A stretch of DNA of 64,000 bases from Aptenodytes patagonicus (GCF_965638725.1 NC_134950.1:133563636-133627635), one strand, 5' to 3'. Numbered from the stretch's first letter, positions 48,738-63,442 are shown. Notes: a model not told the origin generated them from the sequence alone. Program-made: numbers and translations.

Positions 48738-49177
48738 CATGCATAATTAAAACCACAAAATCCCAGAATAATTTAGAACAGAAGGGATGTCTGCCTAGCC
48801 CAATGCCCTCCCAAGAGCAGGTTTCTCGGAGCCTTGTCCAGCCAAGTTCGGGCTCTCTCCAAGGACAGAGATTGCTCACCCTCTCCAGGCACCTGTTCCA
48901 ATGTTTGACTACCCTCATGGTGAAAAAGATTTTCCTAATATCTAATCGGCATTTCCCACGCTCCAATTTGTGTGTGTTGTCACTTTTCCTGTCACTGTAC
49001 ACCTCTGAGAAGTGTCTGGCTCCGTCTTCTCTGCACCCTCCCATTAGGCGGGTTGTGAGAGTAATAAGATCCCCTCTTAGCTTTCCCTTCTGCAGGCGGA
49101 AGAAAGTCTCTCCCTGTACATCATGTGCACCAGTCCCTGATCACCTTGGTGGCCCTCCACTGGACCCATTACAGTAT
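48738..49177 (-). mobile_element. Old, diverged CR1 fragment
   Basis: The segment resembles the CR1 ORF2 C-terminus and 3' UTR on the minus strand, with a recognisable frame reading LDIRKIFFTMRVVKHWN. It is much more diverged than copies A, B and C and has indels and stops. It belongs to an older CR1 subfamily. Its right edge abuts the second copy of the 70-bp repeat. Confidence 0.85.
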
Positions 49178-49247
49178 GTAAATAAATAAAGGACAATATT
49201 TTCCAGGGATTTGATATCTTCACCAACACTTGTCAGATGGACTTAAG
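49178..49247 (+). repeat. 70-bp direct repeat, copy 2
   Basis: It matches 47331-47400 with one mismatch (AAATAAA against AACAAA near the start). It begins exactly where the old CR1 fragment ends. A short TACTTG repeat follows at once. Confidence 0.95.
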
Positions 49248-52200
49248 TACTTGTACTTGTCCTTGTACTGGAGAGTCCAAAACTCACAAGTAACAAGTAA
49301 AGGCTATTCTATACTCTATACCATACACATACTACATATGCATACATATATAAGCACAGAGAGAGAGAGAGAGGAAAGGCAAAAATACTTTGCATTCCAA
49401 AGTAGTATTGTCTTTTGATTAGACTTCCATTTTTAGGCCCTCATTACTTCTATTCAATTATTTTCACTGTAAATCTAAATTTAATTACATTTAATTTTCA
49501 TTTAAATAATTGATTGTATCTGAGGGAAAAAAAGTCTATGGGTCTTAAACTGCAGGCACATTTAATTCTGGGTGAAAAATCACAGACACTGTAGTTGCTT
49601 TTCCCAATTGAAGGCAGAAAGGTAGAAGCCAAACTCTGAAAACACTCAAATTATTTAAAAAAACCATTAAGTGTTTGGGAAATTAGCATTAACCACACCA
49701 TTATTCCAGAACACACAGAGTGAATGTTCATACAGTCACCACACATAACAAACGAAACCAAAAAACCACCAATGTTCAGTAATGTGGGCTGGCAGTGACA
49801 AGCTAGAGCATTCCCCCGTGGAGAGACAGCCCTTTCTGAAGTTTACTTCCTTCTAAGATAGGATGGCTTCTCGCCTCTGCAGACTGCAGATGAGCTCTGT
49901 CCAAAGAGCTTGCTTTCAATTGTGTGGTTAATATACTTCCAAGAATTATTATCCCAACTGTGAGGGGGAACTCTTTTCTTAAGTAATATAAATTACCTTG
50001 TGCAGAAAGTGGTGAGGACAGTCTTATTCTGGTCCAGGCTAGGCTTATTTCAGTTTGTGTTACATCAAGTGCTTTAACCAAATGGAGACCAAGCCATTTC
50101 TAAACCAAATAAAGTGCCTTTGTAGAGGTTTGCAACTGCATAACCTAAGCAGAGCAGTTTGGGGTGGGTATAATACAGCAGGCTAAACCTTGTAAAACTT
50201 TACATGGTAAAATAAAAATAGAAATGGTTGCGGGGTGGGGGGGGTTGCATTATGTGGGATAACACCATTTTGCTTCCCCCCAAAAATCACTATTTTGCTC
50301 CACAAAAAATTTTGCTATTATCATTCAACATAATAATGAATCAGAATACTCTTGACACTGCCTTTTTGAGAAAGTCAAGAAGCTTCCAGAGATTTTATGT
50401 GAAGAGACATCTTTGTTCTTTTTTGTTTATCATCCATGCATCATTTCCAGTGATTTAAATGGGGCCAGAATAATATTGCAGGTATTTGCAGAGGTGCTTG
50501 ACATAGTACTATAAGCATTTTCTATAGGCAGAATTTTGGCTTCTGCATATGTTCATTATTTTACTTCCCTAATGCCTTTTTCTTTCTGATCACACCAGTA
50601 ATCTAGGCTCCGTTCATCTCAGAAGGAGAAAACTGCTAAAGGATACTGTACCTTGCCTGGGTACTTATTAATGCCTGTTCTTGTTCAGTGATTATACAAA
50701 GATTGTTTGTACAAAGAAGTTGCATTGGCTTGAGTTAAATGGTTTTTTTAAAAAAAAAAACAACCACAATGTATTTAGGTCAGTACAAATTCCTGATTGG
50801 AAACTTTCAGAAAATCTTCAATCTTTAGCTATATAAACTTTAAATACTTTACTGAAAAAAGCAGTGTCAACAAAAAAACATGCTAAAATAACAAAAGTTA
50901 ACTTTAAGAAACCCAGTTGCATTTCTGAGTAAATCAGGTCTGGCAAATTCCCCCCACCTAGCTTTATTTTCAGAGAAGGAAGCGTCGTATTTGGAAGGAA
51001 GCACCTCTTCTCACTACTAAAGTTGTACAGCTGTAACAAATTGCTTCATGAGCGTGCAACCTGATTGCTTTTCTTTTGTTTGAGATGGAGTTGAAAGGAA
51101 CAGCTTCAGCTGTAGGTGAATTAAATTTCTGACTGCAGAGATTTAGTGATTTTTGCTTCTTGTTTTTAAACAAGATCTTTGGGACCTTGTTTGGCTTTGG
51201 GATCTTGCTGAAGGAATTTTTTAATTACTAAAAGAAAAAAATAGGTTCTCAGAGAGACAATGACTAAGATCATTGTATTAGGCAACATATAAACCTAACT
51301 CAACAAAATACATTTGTAGTATTTTATAGAGATTTGTTACTATTTATGTATTTTATAAGTTTTATCCCTACACTTTTTGCTGTATAGAACCACTGCATCA
51401 TTTTTTTTCAAGTTCTCCTAGCCTCTGGCATTATTGAGGCCTTCTAATAGGATTATTTCTTGACTCTCCAGTTAGCACTGTGAGAAGGAGCAAGGCACTG
51501 TTCCACGGTCTGGAATTACAAACTATGATCCTCTCTCCCTGTTAGGTTAAATGGCAGCTTCATCGTTGGAACACCATGCTGTCAGAAAACCCAGGCACTC
51601 CACTAAAAAAATAAGCAGACCTACCAAAACCCCATCACAAATAATGTAAGCATCTATGTGTGTGTATATGTGCATATTTTTACACTTATACATGTATATG
51701 CATATATGTGTATATATATAAAAGAATATGTGTGTGTGTATAAAAACAATATAAAAAAACCTGACTTTATGAACAATTCCCAGAATCCCAAACCTCAAAT
51801 CCCTGCTCAAGCAACACTCAGCTTCTACAAGCAAGGGAGAAAAGGTAGTCCTGAAATATAATAAGCTCGGTCTACTACAAACCAAGGAAAGAAGATCCAA
51901 TGGCCCAAGGCCCTACAGAAGGCTGGCTTGTCACAACTCTTTCCTTAGACCATTCACTCTCAACCCACTTTAAATTTAGGCATGCCAGAGAATCCTTGTG
52001 CTACTTCTGATGAGTCCAAAAAAACCCAAGGCCTTTGTCTGTGCCTCTGTTAAAAAAGCCTTAAGGGATCTGCTAACAGAAAAAAATGATGGGTTTCAAG
52101 CCAGGCACCTCAGCTGGCCTCAGGTGCACTAGTATATCATAGAGGTGGAGTAAATATCTCAGCTAAGTAGAACTCTGATCATTTATGGTTTTACAGATCA

Positions 52201-55200
52201 CAACCAACAGCTAAAAATGAGTTCAGAAACCAGGAGGCAGACAACGCAGACCATAAGGAAGACTTATAATGTAGCTGGGAAAGAGACGTTGCTTAATAAG
52301 CAAACCACTGATTTTTTTCTGCAGTGGCTCCAATTTGTCTGAGATGAAGTTTTCTAATGGAGTAGTCTAGGGGAAAATGACCAGTGTGTATAGCAGATTA
52401 CAGAACTGCACTGTCCTACTGATTTACGACACCTCACAATCTTCTTTGTACTAGTTGTCTGCTTCCCTTTGCACTGGGTCCTCTGTCCCATGGGCTCATG
52501 TTTCAAGATGGAATGAGAGTGATCATCCAAAAACAAAAGTACAGCCTTGCCATCCTTGAACAGGCAGCTTCTGTCCCTGCTGACAAGACAGGAAAGAATG
52601 AGCAGCTAGGTGTCTAACAGGGTAGTCCAAACCTCCTGAAATCAATGAGACAGAAACCATCACTATCTCTTCCAGTTGTTGTACCACCTTGCTCTTGCCT
52701 TGACTAAGTCACAACTGCCGGTCCTTATCCATCCCAACCACTTTCTCCTGCTGCTAATAGAGCCAGCTTGGTTGCCGAGTGTGGAAATGGGGTACAAAAG
52801 ACACTGAATGTGTACTCTCAAATGACCACTTATATGCATTAAATGACGGGAAACAAGCAGGTACTGTATGGAACTCAGTAAGGCGACAATCTTCGGCCAT
52901 TGGAAATGCTCAGCAAGGTGAGAATACCACCATCCAAAGGGTACCTCATCCATTTTTAGTAGCAAATGAGACAAAACCATTTTGTAATCCAAGGCAGTGA
53001 GAGGCTTAATACCATCAGCACAGATCTTAATCCATCTTCAGGAGGAGATGCCAGTATGTCTCTATTCTATTCACCACTCAGCAAACAAAATGACATGGGT
53101 CAGGCAGCACTGTGGCCAAAAGACAGTATGTTGACTGTCCCCATACAGCCTCAAAACTGAAATGGAAAAACACCAGGTAACATCTGGTAATAACAAGAGT
53201 ACTGGGTAATAATTAGCAATAGATTATCACTAGACAGTAAGGAAATAGTATGTTTCTTCAAGCCAAGTTGAGAGTTTATGGTCCTTAAAGAAGCACTGAC
53301 AACTACCATCACTATGGGACTCAACACTTCCCCAATACACTTCCAGAAGTAAAAAAGAGACGGGTCTCAAACATAAGAGGGAATTAGAAGTGCTCCCAAA
53401 ACTTCTGTTATTCCAGTAACAAATGCTGGCAATGAGGATGTGGCAGCATCTTTCCACTTCTACTCCTCCCCTGCAAACGAACAGTTCTGACAGAATTGAG
53501 CAGCATCGCTCACAAAGTAAGAGGCAGTTTTCTTGCAGGGAAGGATACTCAATTTGGATGAGCAATGCTGGTCTGAACTTACTTAACCTGTCCAGCAAAA
53601 TCAAATCTGCTGATTATGATTATGCAGATGCTGTGGTGAGAGCATAAACTTCCCCATTTCTTAAGCATGAGAAGTCTGGCCTGATGACTCCAGAAATAGA
53701 TTTAGCCTGGAGCTTTCTATGAAATAGACCTCTCACCTGAAAATAGCCTGCACAAGCACAAGTCTACTTTGTAAAATGAAGAGGGGCACTGGAAACACGC
53801 TTAAATCAATAATAAGAGTAGTTTTCAGGGACAAATAGTCCTTAGATTCACTAAGGTCCTTAAGACAGGTCCTTAAAACTCACTACCATGTCAAATGCTC
53901 CCACCTGGAACTTAAACAGCGGTGAGTAAAACAAAGGCCATTTTCTTCCACTTGACCAAACTGTCTACCTTTCTTGTAGACAAATAAACTGCCCTTCTTT
54001 CTGGTTTTGATTTGTCCTGGCTTATTAAGGTGGCACACTTACAGCAGTTAGAGAAATACTGTCACCTGCACCAGACTCCCGTGGCCCTCCAGAGATCATT
54101 CTTTTTTCTCTCGGACACACTGCCAGGAGGTGGGGGAATATGGTGTGCAGACCTTTCTCAGGGCTCATCACCATCCCTTCACCAAGGAAGCCATGCTCTC
54201 AAGAGTCAGTCTGAGCGATCATCATCGCTGTTCTGTAACATCCAAGGTGCACAAGACAGCCACTGCAGAATCGAGGATATTGCCTGAGTACTAATAGTCC
54301 TTTTAATACGTTTATCAAACAAACCAACATCCCAGAGGAAGGAGGAAAAAGTATTTGGCTCCTGCTTTCCCAGACAGCAGAAACAAAAGAAAATCAGGAC
54401 AAAACCAAAACAAAGTGAATCATACATTCCCCACTGCCAATCTTGTTAGTTTGACACTGCGGATCAGATGGAAGAACTGTGCTCAGAAAACATTAATGCT
54501 GCAAAGCAGCTGTGAACTGCATGTAAACCCATGTAGGTGTGGAACCCCTCCGACTTCAGCTGGGGTTAGTTAAGGGATGGTGGGAAGGAATCCATCTGCT
54601 TTCTGTGATCAGGGCCTAAATCAGCGGTGGAAAACCTGCGGTGTGGAGGTTAGGGTATGGCCAGAGTTCCACATCGCATTGTCTGACCTACTCAATTTTC
54701 TCTGAAATCCTACCCCAAATGAAAGCTCCAATACCTTTCATGGATCTATGATAGTTTACTTCAGCTGAAGGAGTCCTTCTAATCTACATAATACACTAAG
54801 TTTGAAGAATTAATTATTCTTTTATCCATATAAAAATTGTGACAATGCTCAAAGGACAAAACAATTACCAAAAAAAGGTCAACCAGCAACATCTGACTAC
54901 TAATCCAATAAGGAGATAGAAAGAAAATATTGTTACATACTAAGAGTTTTTAATTAAGTTATATTTTTTCTATGTTTGTACATCAAAGAATCATTTCAGG
55001 TTTAAAATTTAAGAGGCAATATTTGTGTGTACTTCCAAGACAACACAATGTGAACATGCAGTTTCTCACGCTACAGCTAAGCTGGAAATGTGCCACACAA
55101 ACCAGTTGAAGGCAAAGTGTGAACCTGCCAGTGCTTCTGAGTACATTTTTACTATCATCACAAGGAGTCACATCTGTTAAACATGTAAGAAGCCTCTAAT

Positions 55201-58200
55201 TCCACTCTTTGATAGATTCACACATCTGTATACCCCAAAACTATACAAAATGAAATATTAAAAATAGATGTAGAACAAAAAAATCATCACATGTATGCAT
55301 TGGTGAACCTCTTTCAGAGAAAAGCTAAGCAAGTTTTTTTCTGGTACAATTTTGAGTGTTCAAATTATATGCTGGAAGATGGATTGGTACAGAGAATGAA
55401 TTAAGCACAAGTAATCTGAACCCCAAACAAGAGCAAAAAGAAGTGAGTGAGCTCTTGCAAATAATATCTGTTCTGTTTGGTCCATGTACAGGAGAAAAGC
55501 AGGGAGAAGGATTCTTGTTTCACCATGTCCTTTGATACTTTTGTGGGGCTGGCCATGGTCTAGTTACAATATAAACACACAGAAGCGGGAAAAATAACTG
55601 AAGACGTTGGGATTGTTATCTGTAGATATACATGGACACTATTACAAAGATGTATTTCCATTAAGAGTTTTGTAAGAAAGAAACTGAAAGTGAGCAGGGC
55701 TTAGGATATGCCTTTTTTTTTTTTTCTTCTGTAAGATTAAGTACCTCTATACCCATGGAACATTGTTATTTCTTTTACATGCTGTAGTTTGAAAAAGTTG
55801 TTGTTGGACAGTCAGTAATTTGTTTAGGTTGAAATATGGTGAATTTGCAGGATGCAGATATAAAAGCTGCAAATGAGAAGTAAGACACTTCAGCATTCTA
55901 CCAGTGCTTTATAATACCTTATTAAAATACCACAAATCTATCCTTTTTATTTCACGCCCTCCCTCATTAGGAGTTCTTGGCATCTAACGTAGAAGCACGT
56001 TAGCTTCTTTTGTTTCATACGAGATAACTAAATCAGGAGATGTTCTGAAGAGTGAGTAATGTCCAAGTTTGTTTCCAAATACTGCATTATGCATAGGCAT
56101 TTTTGTTTGTTTGTTTATAAAGCAGACCCATGACTTTCTGAGACTATGATGAGTACTTTTTTGTTTATGTAAAGCAGGAGCTTCTGCAGCTGTTTACAGA
56201 TGAAATTCTGCAAAGCGCTGAATACCTAAAATCATACTGAAGTCAGTGGGTATACACAAGTCAGAATATACACAAAATGAGTCGGGGTTTCAAGTAATTA
56301 TGTATCTCACAGCTTCCAACCCTCATACGTTGTTATGCAGATGAGGAAAAGGATAAATTTTGTGGAAACATGACAACTTCTTTTTTTTTAACGTAAGATT
56401 TATGATGTAATATACATTGAAAGGTATCAGAAGAATGCTTGAAGCCTTCACAACTATGCATTCCTCTGAAGGAAACAAGGGAGCCTTTGGGCCATCTTGG
56501 CACTTTTCTTCAGCAGGCATTCATATTTTCTAAGATACAGAGTTGCATCCCTTGCCTAGGATGGTAGACAGCATATACTGTCTTTGTGGAAGTGTTAGAT
56601 CCCCATTATTGATCATCTGTCCTTTCCCATGTTTCTCTCAGATAACTATTCACATATTTTCTCCCCTTTTTTATTTTTTCTTACTACTGTACTATTCACC
56701 TGTGAGTTTCCTCATTTTGGATTTTTTGCACCGCACCATTTTAACATTCCATTTTAGTATTCTAGAGATTTTCCTTCCTTTGTTCCTGTTCAATATCTAC
56801 TTCCAGTGATGCAATGTATTTGTGGATTTGAACAGGTGATTCCAAGTAAACCGTGTGTAGCAATCTGCTCAGTGGGGGGCAGAGTCTCTTCATAGGTCCT
56901 CAGCTGCTACTGGAGAATTACATAAATTTTCACTAGCTGATGTTCTTCTGTTCTTTTCTTCAGAATTGTAGTGGCCATATTCAGTCCTCACGATCCGTGC
57001 GATGGTAACAGGCATGTCATTTGTATCTCCGATTAAGCTGTCACAAGAAATACATGTTTATTTGACAAACCACCCTTGGTGGTGATTGCAAGTGATTTGC
57101 AATATTCTCGCAGCTGAGCTTCTGACAGTTCGTTCACCACAGAAGATCATTTGAGAGGTTTACTAAGATGGGGGTTTCTTTCATTTTAAAACTGATACTA
57201 TTCTGAACCGTGGATCTCCTTTCCAGTGATGTCAGGCTGCACAGCCAATGATTGCCAAGCCTCCTGTTAACAAAGTTACCTGATTTCCTTTTCTTAGAGG
57301 CTGCAAACCATCCCTAGTGCTGTAAGTTAACTTTATGCCAAAGCCTTCTCCCTAACCTAACTTAAGAATGTGAGAAAGGCATATCTTTTAAGAAGAGGAA
57401 GAATTCCCTGTGTAATTGCCTGCTTGAACACTGGGGAATCTCCGACCCTACATACGATTTAGCAAGTGGATTTTTGCTGGCATCTATGCCTCGGTGCAGA
57501 ATTCTCCCTGTCACCGGTATTCTTGGCTCAATGAAGAATTTTTTAAATGGGAAATTCTCAGGCTAAACAGAAGAGAGTCTGTTCTGAATTTGCAGGCTCT
57601 AAAATACACAGCTCTCTGTGACTGGGAGATCCAGAAACGAAGGACCTGGATTTTCCTAGGTAAATTTTGATTTGGGGCAGAGGAATGACAGAATAGGAAG
57701 GAAAACACAAGATTGCACTAAACCACATGGGACTTGTGTCCCATGTCTTTGCACTCCAGATCACTGATGTAAGTTAGAGCTGCCTTAGGATTGTGTTATA
57801 TCATCCTGTAACTATAGCATCCTAAATGATCTTCAGAGTCAGAGTATAAGAGAGTTTGACATTCTGTCAGTTGTGATGACTGACAAAACAAAGAAAACTA
57901 CTTCTACTCCAAACAAATAAAACTATGAAGTGCTTGTTGTAATTTAGGATTTATTTTTGTGAAAATGATACTATAATCTCAATACATTTTGGAATGAATT
58001 TGTCTTTTTTTAATTGACGTCATAAATTATTATGTCAGTAGACACCATGAAATCCTGTTACAAGTTGAGTCCTCAATTTTGGAAGCAAAAGTGGAAAAGG
58101 CAAAAATTTCAGAATGATAGACTTGGGCATTTTCAGATGCTGTAAAAGCTATTAAACTGAAAGTTTCACTCTATACTATTAACCTTTATTAAAGAACAAG

Positions 58201-61200
58201 TTCACCTTTCATTGAGATAAACTTACAAAATTGTGTTATTTTTCTAACCAGTTATTAAAAAAAAAAGTAATGTTAATTATCTCAGCTCGTCTGAGTAAAA
58301 AAAAATAAAAGGTTTTAGTAAAGTATTCCACTATAACCCATAGTAAGAATAGAGTAGGGTATTCAATACCTATGTAATTACAGGTTCTTACAAGACACCA
58401 TTGAAATAGCTTGCATTTTATAATTCCAAGGCAGACTAACACTGTAACAGTGGTTTATGCTTATAACATCAGGTTAGCTCCAAACTTCCTGAAGTAGTCA
58501 AAACAAGACAAGAAAATTCCTTTTCTGTAGGTTACAGGTAACTGGAAATAGAGAGGCAGCTTTGATCTCCTGTTTATCTGAAGCTTTGTCCTTTGAAAAT
58601 GTGGAAGTCTCTCAGAAAGTTCAACTAAGCAGGATTTCTATCTATTGTTTTGGGGCATCTGGAACTAGTGGGGAATACAGTGCTTTCCCAGCTTAACATT
58701 TTGTTTTTCCATTGCACCCTGAAGCTACACAGTGCACTGCCAAGAGAAAACTAATTCAGCAGTATAAATTAAAAATAGGATTCTCGTGACACAAACTGCA
58801 TAAATATGTTTTACTTGTATAATAATTTTGCAGCAGTGATATCTGTTATGAAATCTTCCCAAATTGTGAGACATTTTTTATATGGCCAGTATGCAGAGAC
58901 AAACAGAAGTAAAATGATTAAAATTGTTACTGAAAAATGAATCAGTAGTTTTTTTAGGGGAAGGTGTTGCCAACCATTTCTTTGTAATATCCAATTGTCC
59001 TTGGTTTATTTTTTCTTTAGAACAAACAAGTAGATATTTTCAAGTACGACTTCAACAGTGCAAAAATCAGAACCGTAGTAAGACTGTAATCTTAAAAAGT
59101 TTCAGAGATTCACGTCGCCCTTGTGCAAGAGTCATAATAATCTTTTCAGTAATGCTCCACTATTATAAATGCAGCTGAAAACAAGTACTTAAACTATGCT
59201 TTAAATAAGACTCTAAAGCAAGTATTGGGTTTTCTTTGCTATTTGACAGAGGGGTGCTGTCTTCAATAAAAGCCTTATCACCCTCAAAGCACCAAGGGCA
59301 GCAACTACCAACTTTTTCAAATTCAGACCTCTAGCCTTCCAGAGAGCATTAGGACAGAATAATCAGCTTTTGGCAATCCAGCACAGTACGAGTGGCTAGT
59401 AGCAATCTATCCTTAGATAAGGCCCAGCAGTTACAGCAGTTAATTACCACAACATAACTACTAAGTTATTAGTAAAAATTGGTTATTAGAAAGACCAGCA
59501 GTCAAAAGCCATTGAAAAAGGTCTAAGAGCCGGACTATCTAAAGAGATAAGGGTTCCAAGACCATAAACCATCAGTTTAAGGAAGAAATGAATTAAAATT
59601 ACTCTAAACATGTTTCTTTATCAAAATGGACTTAAAATGAGGCATAAAGATATGAAGTTAGTGAAGAAAAGATGCAGTCCTAACGTATGCATTTATAAGC
59701 AGATAATCAGATGATCTAGAAATCTACTCAGTCAATCAGCCCTCAGCCTTGTATGGAGGTCTGAATAGCAGCACATCCTTCTTCTCACACACAGTCCTGC
59801 TCTCAGTTGTGCCTAAGAGTCTACCTAAGCCAAAATGAATGTTAAACTAAGGGTCTTAGAGGCCTTCAAAATAACTGCTTCAAAAACAAAAAAAACAGGG
59901 CCTATCAGCCATTTGAGCTTTTTCTCAGCTCCATTTATTTGAAGTATCCTTTAAGATAGGTATTATCACCTCTGAAATGGATCTACTCAGCACTTAGTCC
60001 TGGCTTGACAAATCACTTGGGTCCAATTTCTATTTATTTCTCCCACAGAACCAAATGACAGGGGCAACTTCTGAGCACTTTCTCTTAGTTTGCCAGTTTG
60101 TCATTTGGATACCCTAGTTCTCTATCCTAGTAAAGCTTGAATAAGAAAATGATCGTTCATAATAAAGAACTTTAAAATATATTGGGTCAGGTTAACTACT
60201 GATAAGAAGTTTGATAAAACTACTTTGTCTCCCAGATACTTGAGGAAAGAACAACAAGTACATGGGGAAGAGTACACGTTCTTTCTACAAACACTACTTA
60301 TTATTAGGACATAATGTATTTTGTCTGTCATACACAGATGGTAATATGACAACAATGGTGAATCAGGGATGAGAAGAGTTAAGTTCAGAGCATTCTTCAC
60401 TGGGTTTGTTCATGCCTGTCTGTCATGAGCTTGGTCCCTTGCCCTGACACTGAAACCAGGGGCAGAAAGCCCTTAACTATGCTGGGAAGAAAACCCTCCT
60501 GACTCTATGGAAGAAAAAATAACCAACCAGGGAGACTGTTCCAAGTGCTTAAATCATAGGGAAAAAAGTATGAAGTGGTTTAACTATCCTAACTTCTAGT
60601 GAAGCTATTAAAGCTGAGTATCTACAAAATCAGGCCCTACAGAGTAGAAGGAGTACTTACATAAAAAGATACTGACCTGAATCCTTACCCTATGGGATAC
60701 TGAATAACTCCTGACTTTCCAGCTCTTCTCAACTGCTGCAAGAGTTAACTGCTCTCCCTAGCTCAAAAGGTCTCAAAAATCCAGAGAATTTAGCAAACAA
60801 TGAATGAAAAGAGACCTGCAGCTAACCGAACAAGTTCACACATCAGAAAGCAATCATTACATTGTCTATTACTAGCAGGTGGTTAACCATGAATGGTTAT
60901 TACTTGACAGCTACAAAACTACTTTGATTTCTTTGTAGGTGACCAGTGTGCTTTGTCAATAGCTATTAAAAGTTACTGATACCAGCCCAATGTCCATCGC
61001 AGTTTTGTTTCATAACAAATAGACTAAATCACGGGTCTGTTGACCTTGATAGATCAGCCACATGAAATTATTATATTTAATACTCATTCTGATTAACCTT
61101 GATTTCCTGCCTTAGAAATTTTGTTTGACATGCTGGTGATCGATACTGGGAATGCCTACTCATATGCAAACAAAAATGTAAAATCTACAGTCCTGATATT

Positions 61201-62540
61201 GTTAACAGTGCTGAGGATTCACACTTACCAAAACCACTCTAGGTTGAAAAAGGCCTATGTGTTTGACTGTACAAATTAGTCTCCAAAACTGCAACTTATT
61301 AGGGAAGATGCTTATCTTACCATTTTACTCCTCTTCCCCACTTGTTATTTATTGCTTTATGTCTTGATCCACATGGGCGCTTGCACATACCTGATATTGT
61401 AGCATTATTCATGACAGCAGCTTGTGCGGCATGAGTTTCCAGGATCATGGTCTTAAGCAGAACTTCTCCTTCGCTGAGTCAACTCATAGTGAGCAAGTTC
61501 CTTGGGTAACATCAGAAAGACAGCGGAGAAATTATTAGAGGAGTAACCTGTGAAGTAGCTATGCTTGAAACAGGTGGATCAAATGAGACATGTCTGACAC
61601 CAAACCCCTCTGTATTATTCAAAAGAATTACACATTTTCACGAAATGCCTAACTGCAGCAGTTCCCCAACCCTCTAGACTACAGGTTGACCACAGTCAAC
61701 CCTGAAAACGTACTGCGGACTACCATGTGTCCATGTTACCATTTTTTTAAAAGTGTAAAATCTACAATATTGTTATAGTTTTTTGGTTTAGGATCTCATG
61801 GCTATGCAAACTCTATTTACAAACTCTAGCTCTATGTGTTGAAGTAACAGAAGGCTTCTTCACAGGCTATTTTTCTGGAGAGCAGGGTTTGTGCTTGCTT
61901 TGTTTTCTTCAGTATAAACTAAATAGAGCGGATTCATACATCAAGAAAAATACACTTGCATGAAGGCAACACATCAGAAAAATATTAAAGTGAATGTGTA
62001 AGAAAATGAATAAAATAACCTGCAAAATAAAGCTTGTTTTGCCACCGTGAACGATAGGTTCTCTGATATACAGGACGCCAGAACCAGCCGCAGGATTTTT
62101 CAAGCTTAAAGCAAATGGGCAAATACTCATCTTTCCATTCACTAACCATTCTACTGCATTTTTAGGCTTTGCTATTCTTCGGCTCCCGCAGCAATGCTAG
62201 GAACATCCCCACCTGAAATACAGGTAATAAAACAGGCAAGGGCTTTGCTTATTCTTATGCACATGCTTAATTTTACAGAGATGAGAACAGCCTGGGACCG
62301 TTACCCATCAGAAGGATCAGTGGAATCACTTACATCTGTACAATTAAGAGAGCCTTATGCAGATTTTGAGGCTTTTTTTAGTCACACTTTTGCTCAAAAT
62401 CACTAATATCGTAGAACCATATAAATGCAGAAAAAGAGAGATTATTATAAAACAGAAGTGGAAAAAAAAAACAACCCAAGAGCCTTCCTGACAAGCAATC
62501 TCTCACTTTTTTTTTCCCCTTTTAATTTTAAATAAAGCTG
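49248..62540. other. Intergenic AT-rich DNA up to the JAZF1 promoter
   Basis: No gene seen. An (AG)n run lies at 49358-49373 and a TG/TA-rich microsatellite at 51655-51752. A CRE word (TGACGTCA) lies at 58015-58022. A 70-codon ATG frame at 62194-62406 (+) contains the string TSVQLREPYADF, which looks faintly like a retroviral capsid homology region; see findings. No exon of the neighbouring gene expected from synteny (CREB5) could be recognised. Confidence 0.5.
51655..51752. repeat. TG/TA microsatellite
   Basis: The stretch is an imperfect mixture of TG, TA and ATAC units (for example TGTGTGTGTATAAAA and CATATATGTGTATATATATA). It is likely length-variable. Confidence 0.9.
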
Positions 62541-63400
62541 TCTGCAAATTTGAGCCTAGGGAGACCTTCATTAAAATCAATTAATCAGTCAGCCTCTCTG
62601 CTGAATAGCTTTCTGGAGACAAAAAGTCAAAACAGGGTTTGGGAGCGAGGTGTGTGTGACTTCTGCCAACTTTCCCCCCAGGGCCGCAGCCTCACACCCC
62701 TGCCCCGCCCAAGCGGGCACGTTGGCGGTCGCCGGGCGAAGGCGGGAAGGATCCGGCCCGCGGGCTGTAACCGGCTGCTCGGCGGGGGCCGAAGCCCACC
62801 TGGCGGCGGGGAGACCCCGCTGTCCCCGAGGCCTGGCCGGCCGCTGGGCGCGCAGGTGCCCCAGGCCTCCGGCTCATCGCCGGGCAGGTGAGGGTTGGGT
62901 TTGGCGGCCTCGGCTCCCCTCAGGGAAGGAGCGACTGCCCCTCGGTTTAGCGACCTCGGCGAGGGCTGGTTGTTTCCCCCCGATGCAGTGGAGGTGACGG
63001 ATGCGTTAGGAGCCAACTCCCGGCGGGCGGAAGAGCCCCCCGGGGCGGGCGCCACCTTCCCGGCCCCAGCACCTACCCCAGGAGCAGCTCCCCTCGCCCC
63101 GCCGGCCGCTACGGCAGCCCCCAAGCCCCGCCGCCGCCCGCGAGAGGCTGAGGGGGAAAGTTAGTGGCGGGGCGCGCTCTCCTCCCCTCCCCACCCCCGC
63201 TCGGTGCCGGACGGCAGCTTCCGCCGCCCCCGCGGCGAGGAGGCGCGGGTGTCCCCCGGCGGCGGCGGGCGGCCCGGGTGCCCTGCTCCTCCCGCTGCTG
63301 GCGGCCGCCGCCGGGGCAGCACAGCTGTTACAGAGCCGCGCTGGTCCCTCCTCCCAGCTGCGGCTGCCTCATCTCCCCCCACCCAGCCCGTCCCTCCCCT

Positions 63401-63442
63401 CCGCCGCCGCCGCTGCTGCTGCCGCCGCCGCCGCGGCCGCCA
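63401..63442 (+). repeat. GCC/GCT trinucleotide repeat in the JAZF1 5' UTR region
   Basis: CCGCCGCCGCCGCTGCTGCT is followed by GCCGCCGCCGCCGCGGCC. The tract lies about 150 bases upstream of the start codon and may be length-polymorphic. Confidence 0.85.

Noticed and set aside
1-62500. Exons of CREB5, expected upstream of JAZF1 in opposite orientation
   Set aside because: I searched the minus strand for its N-terminal zinc-finger exon and saw no match. A noncoding first exon could still be present but cannot be supported.
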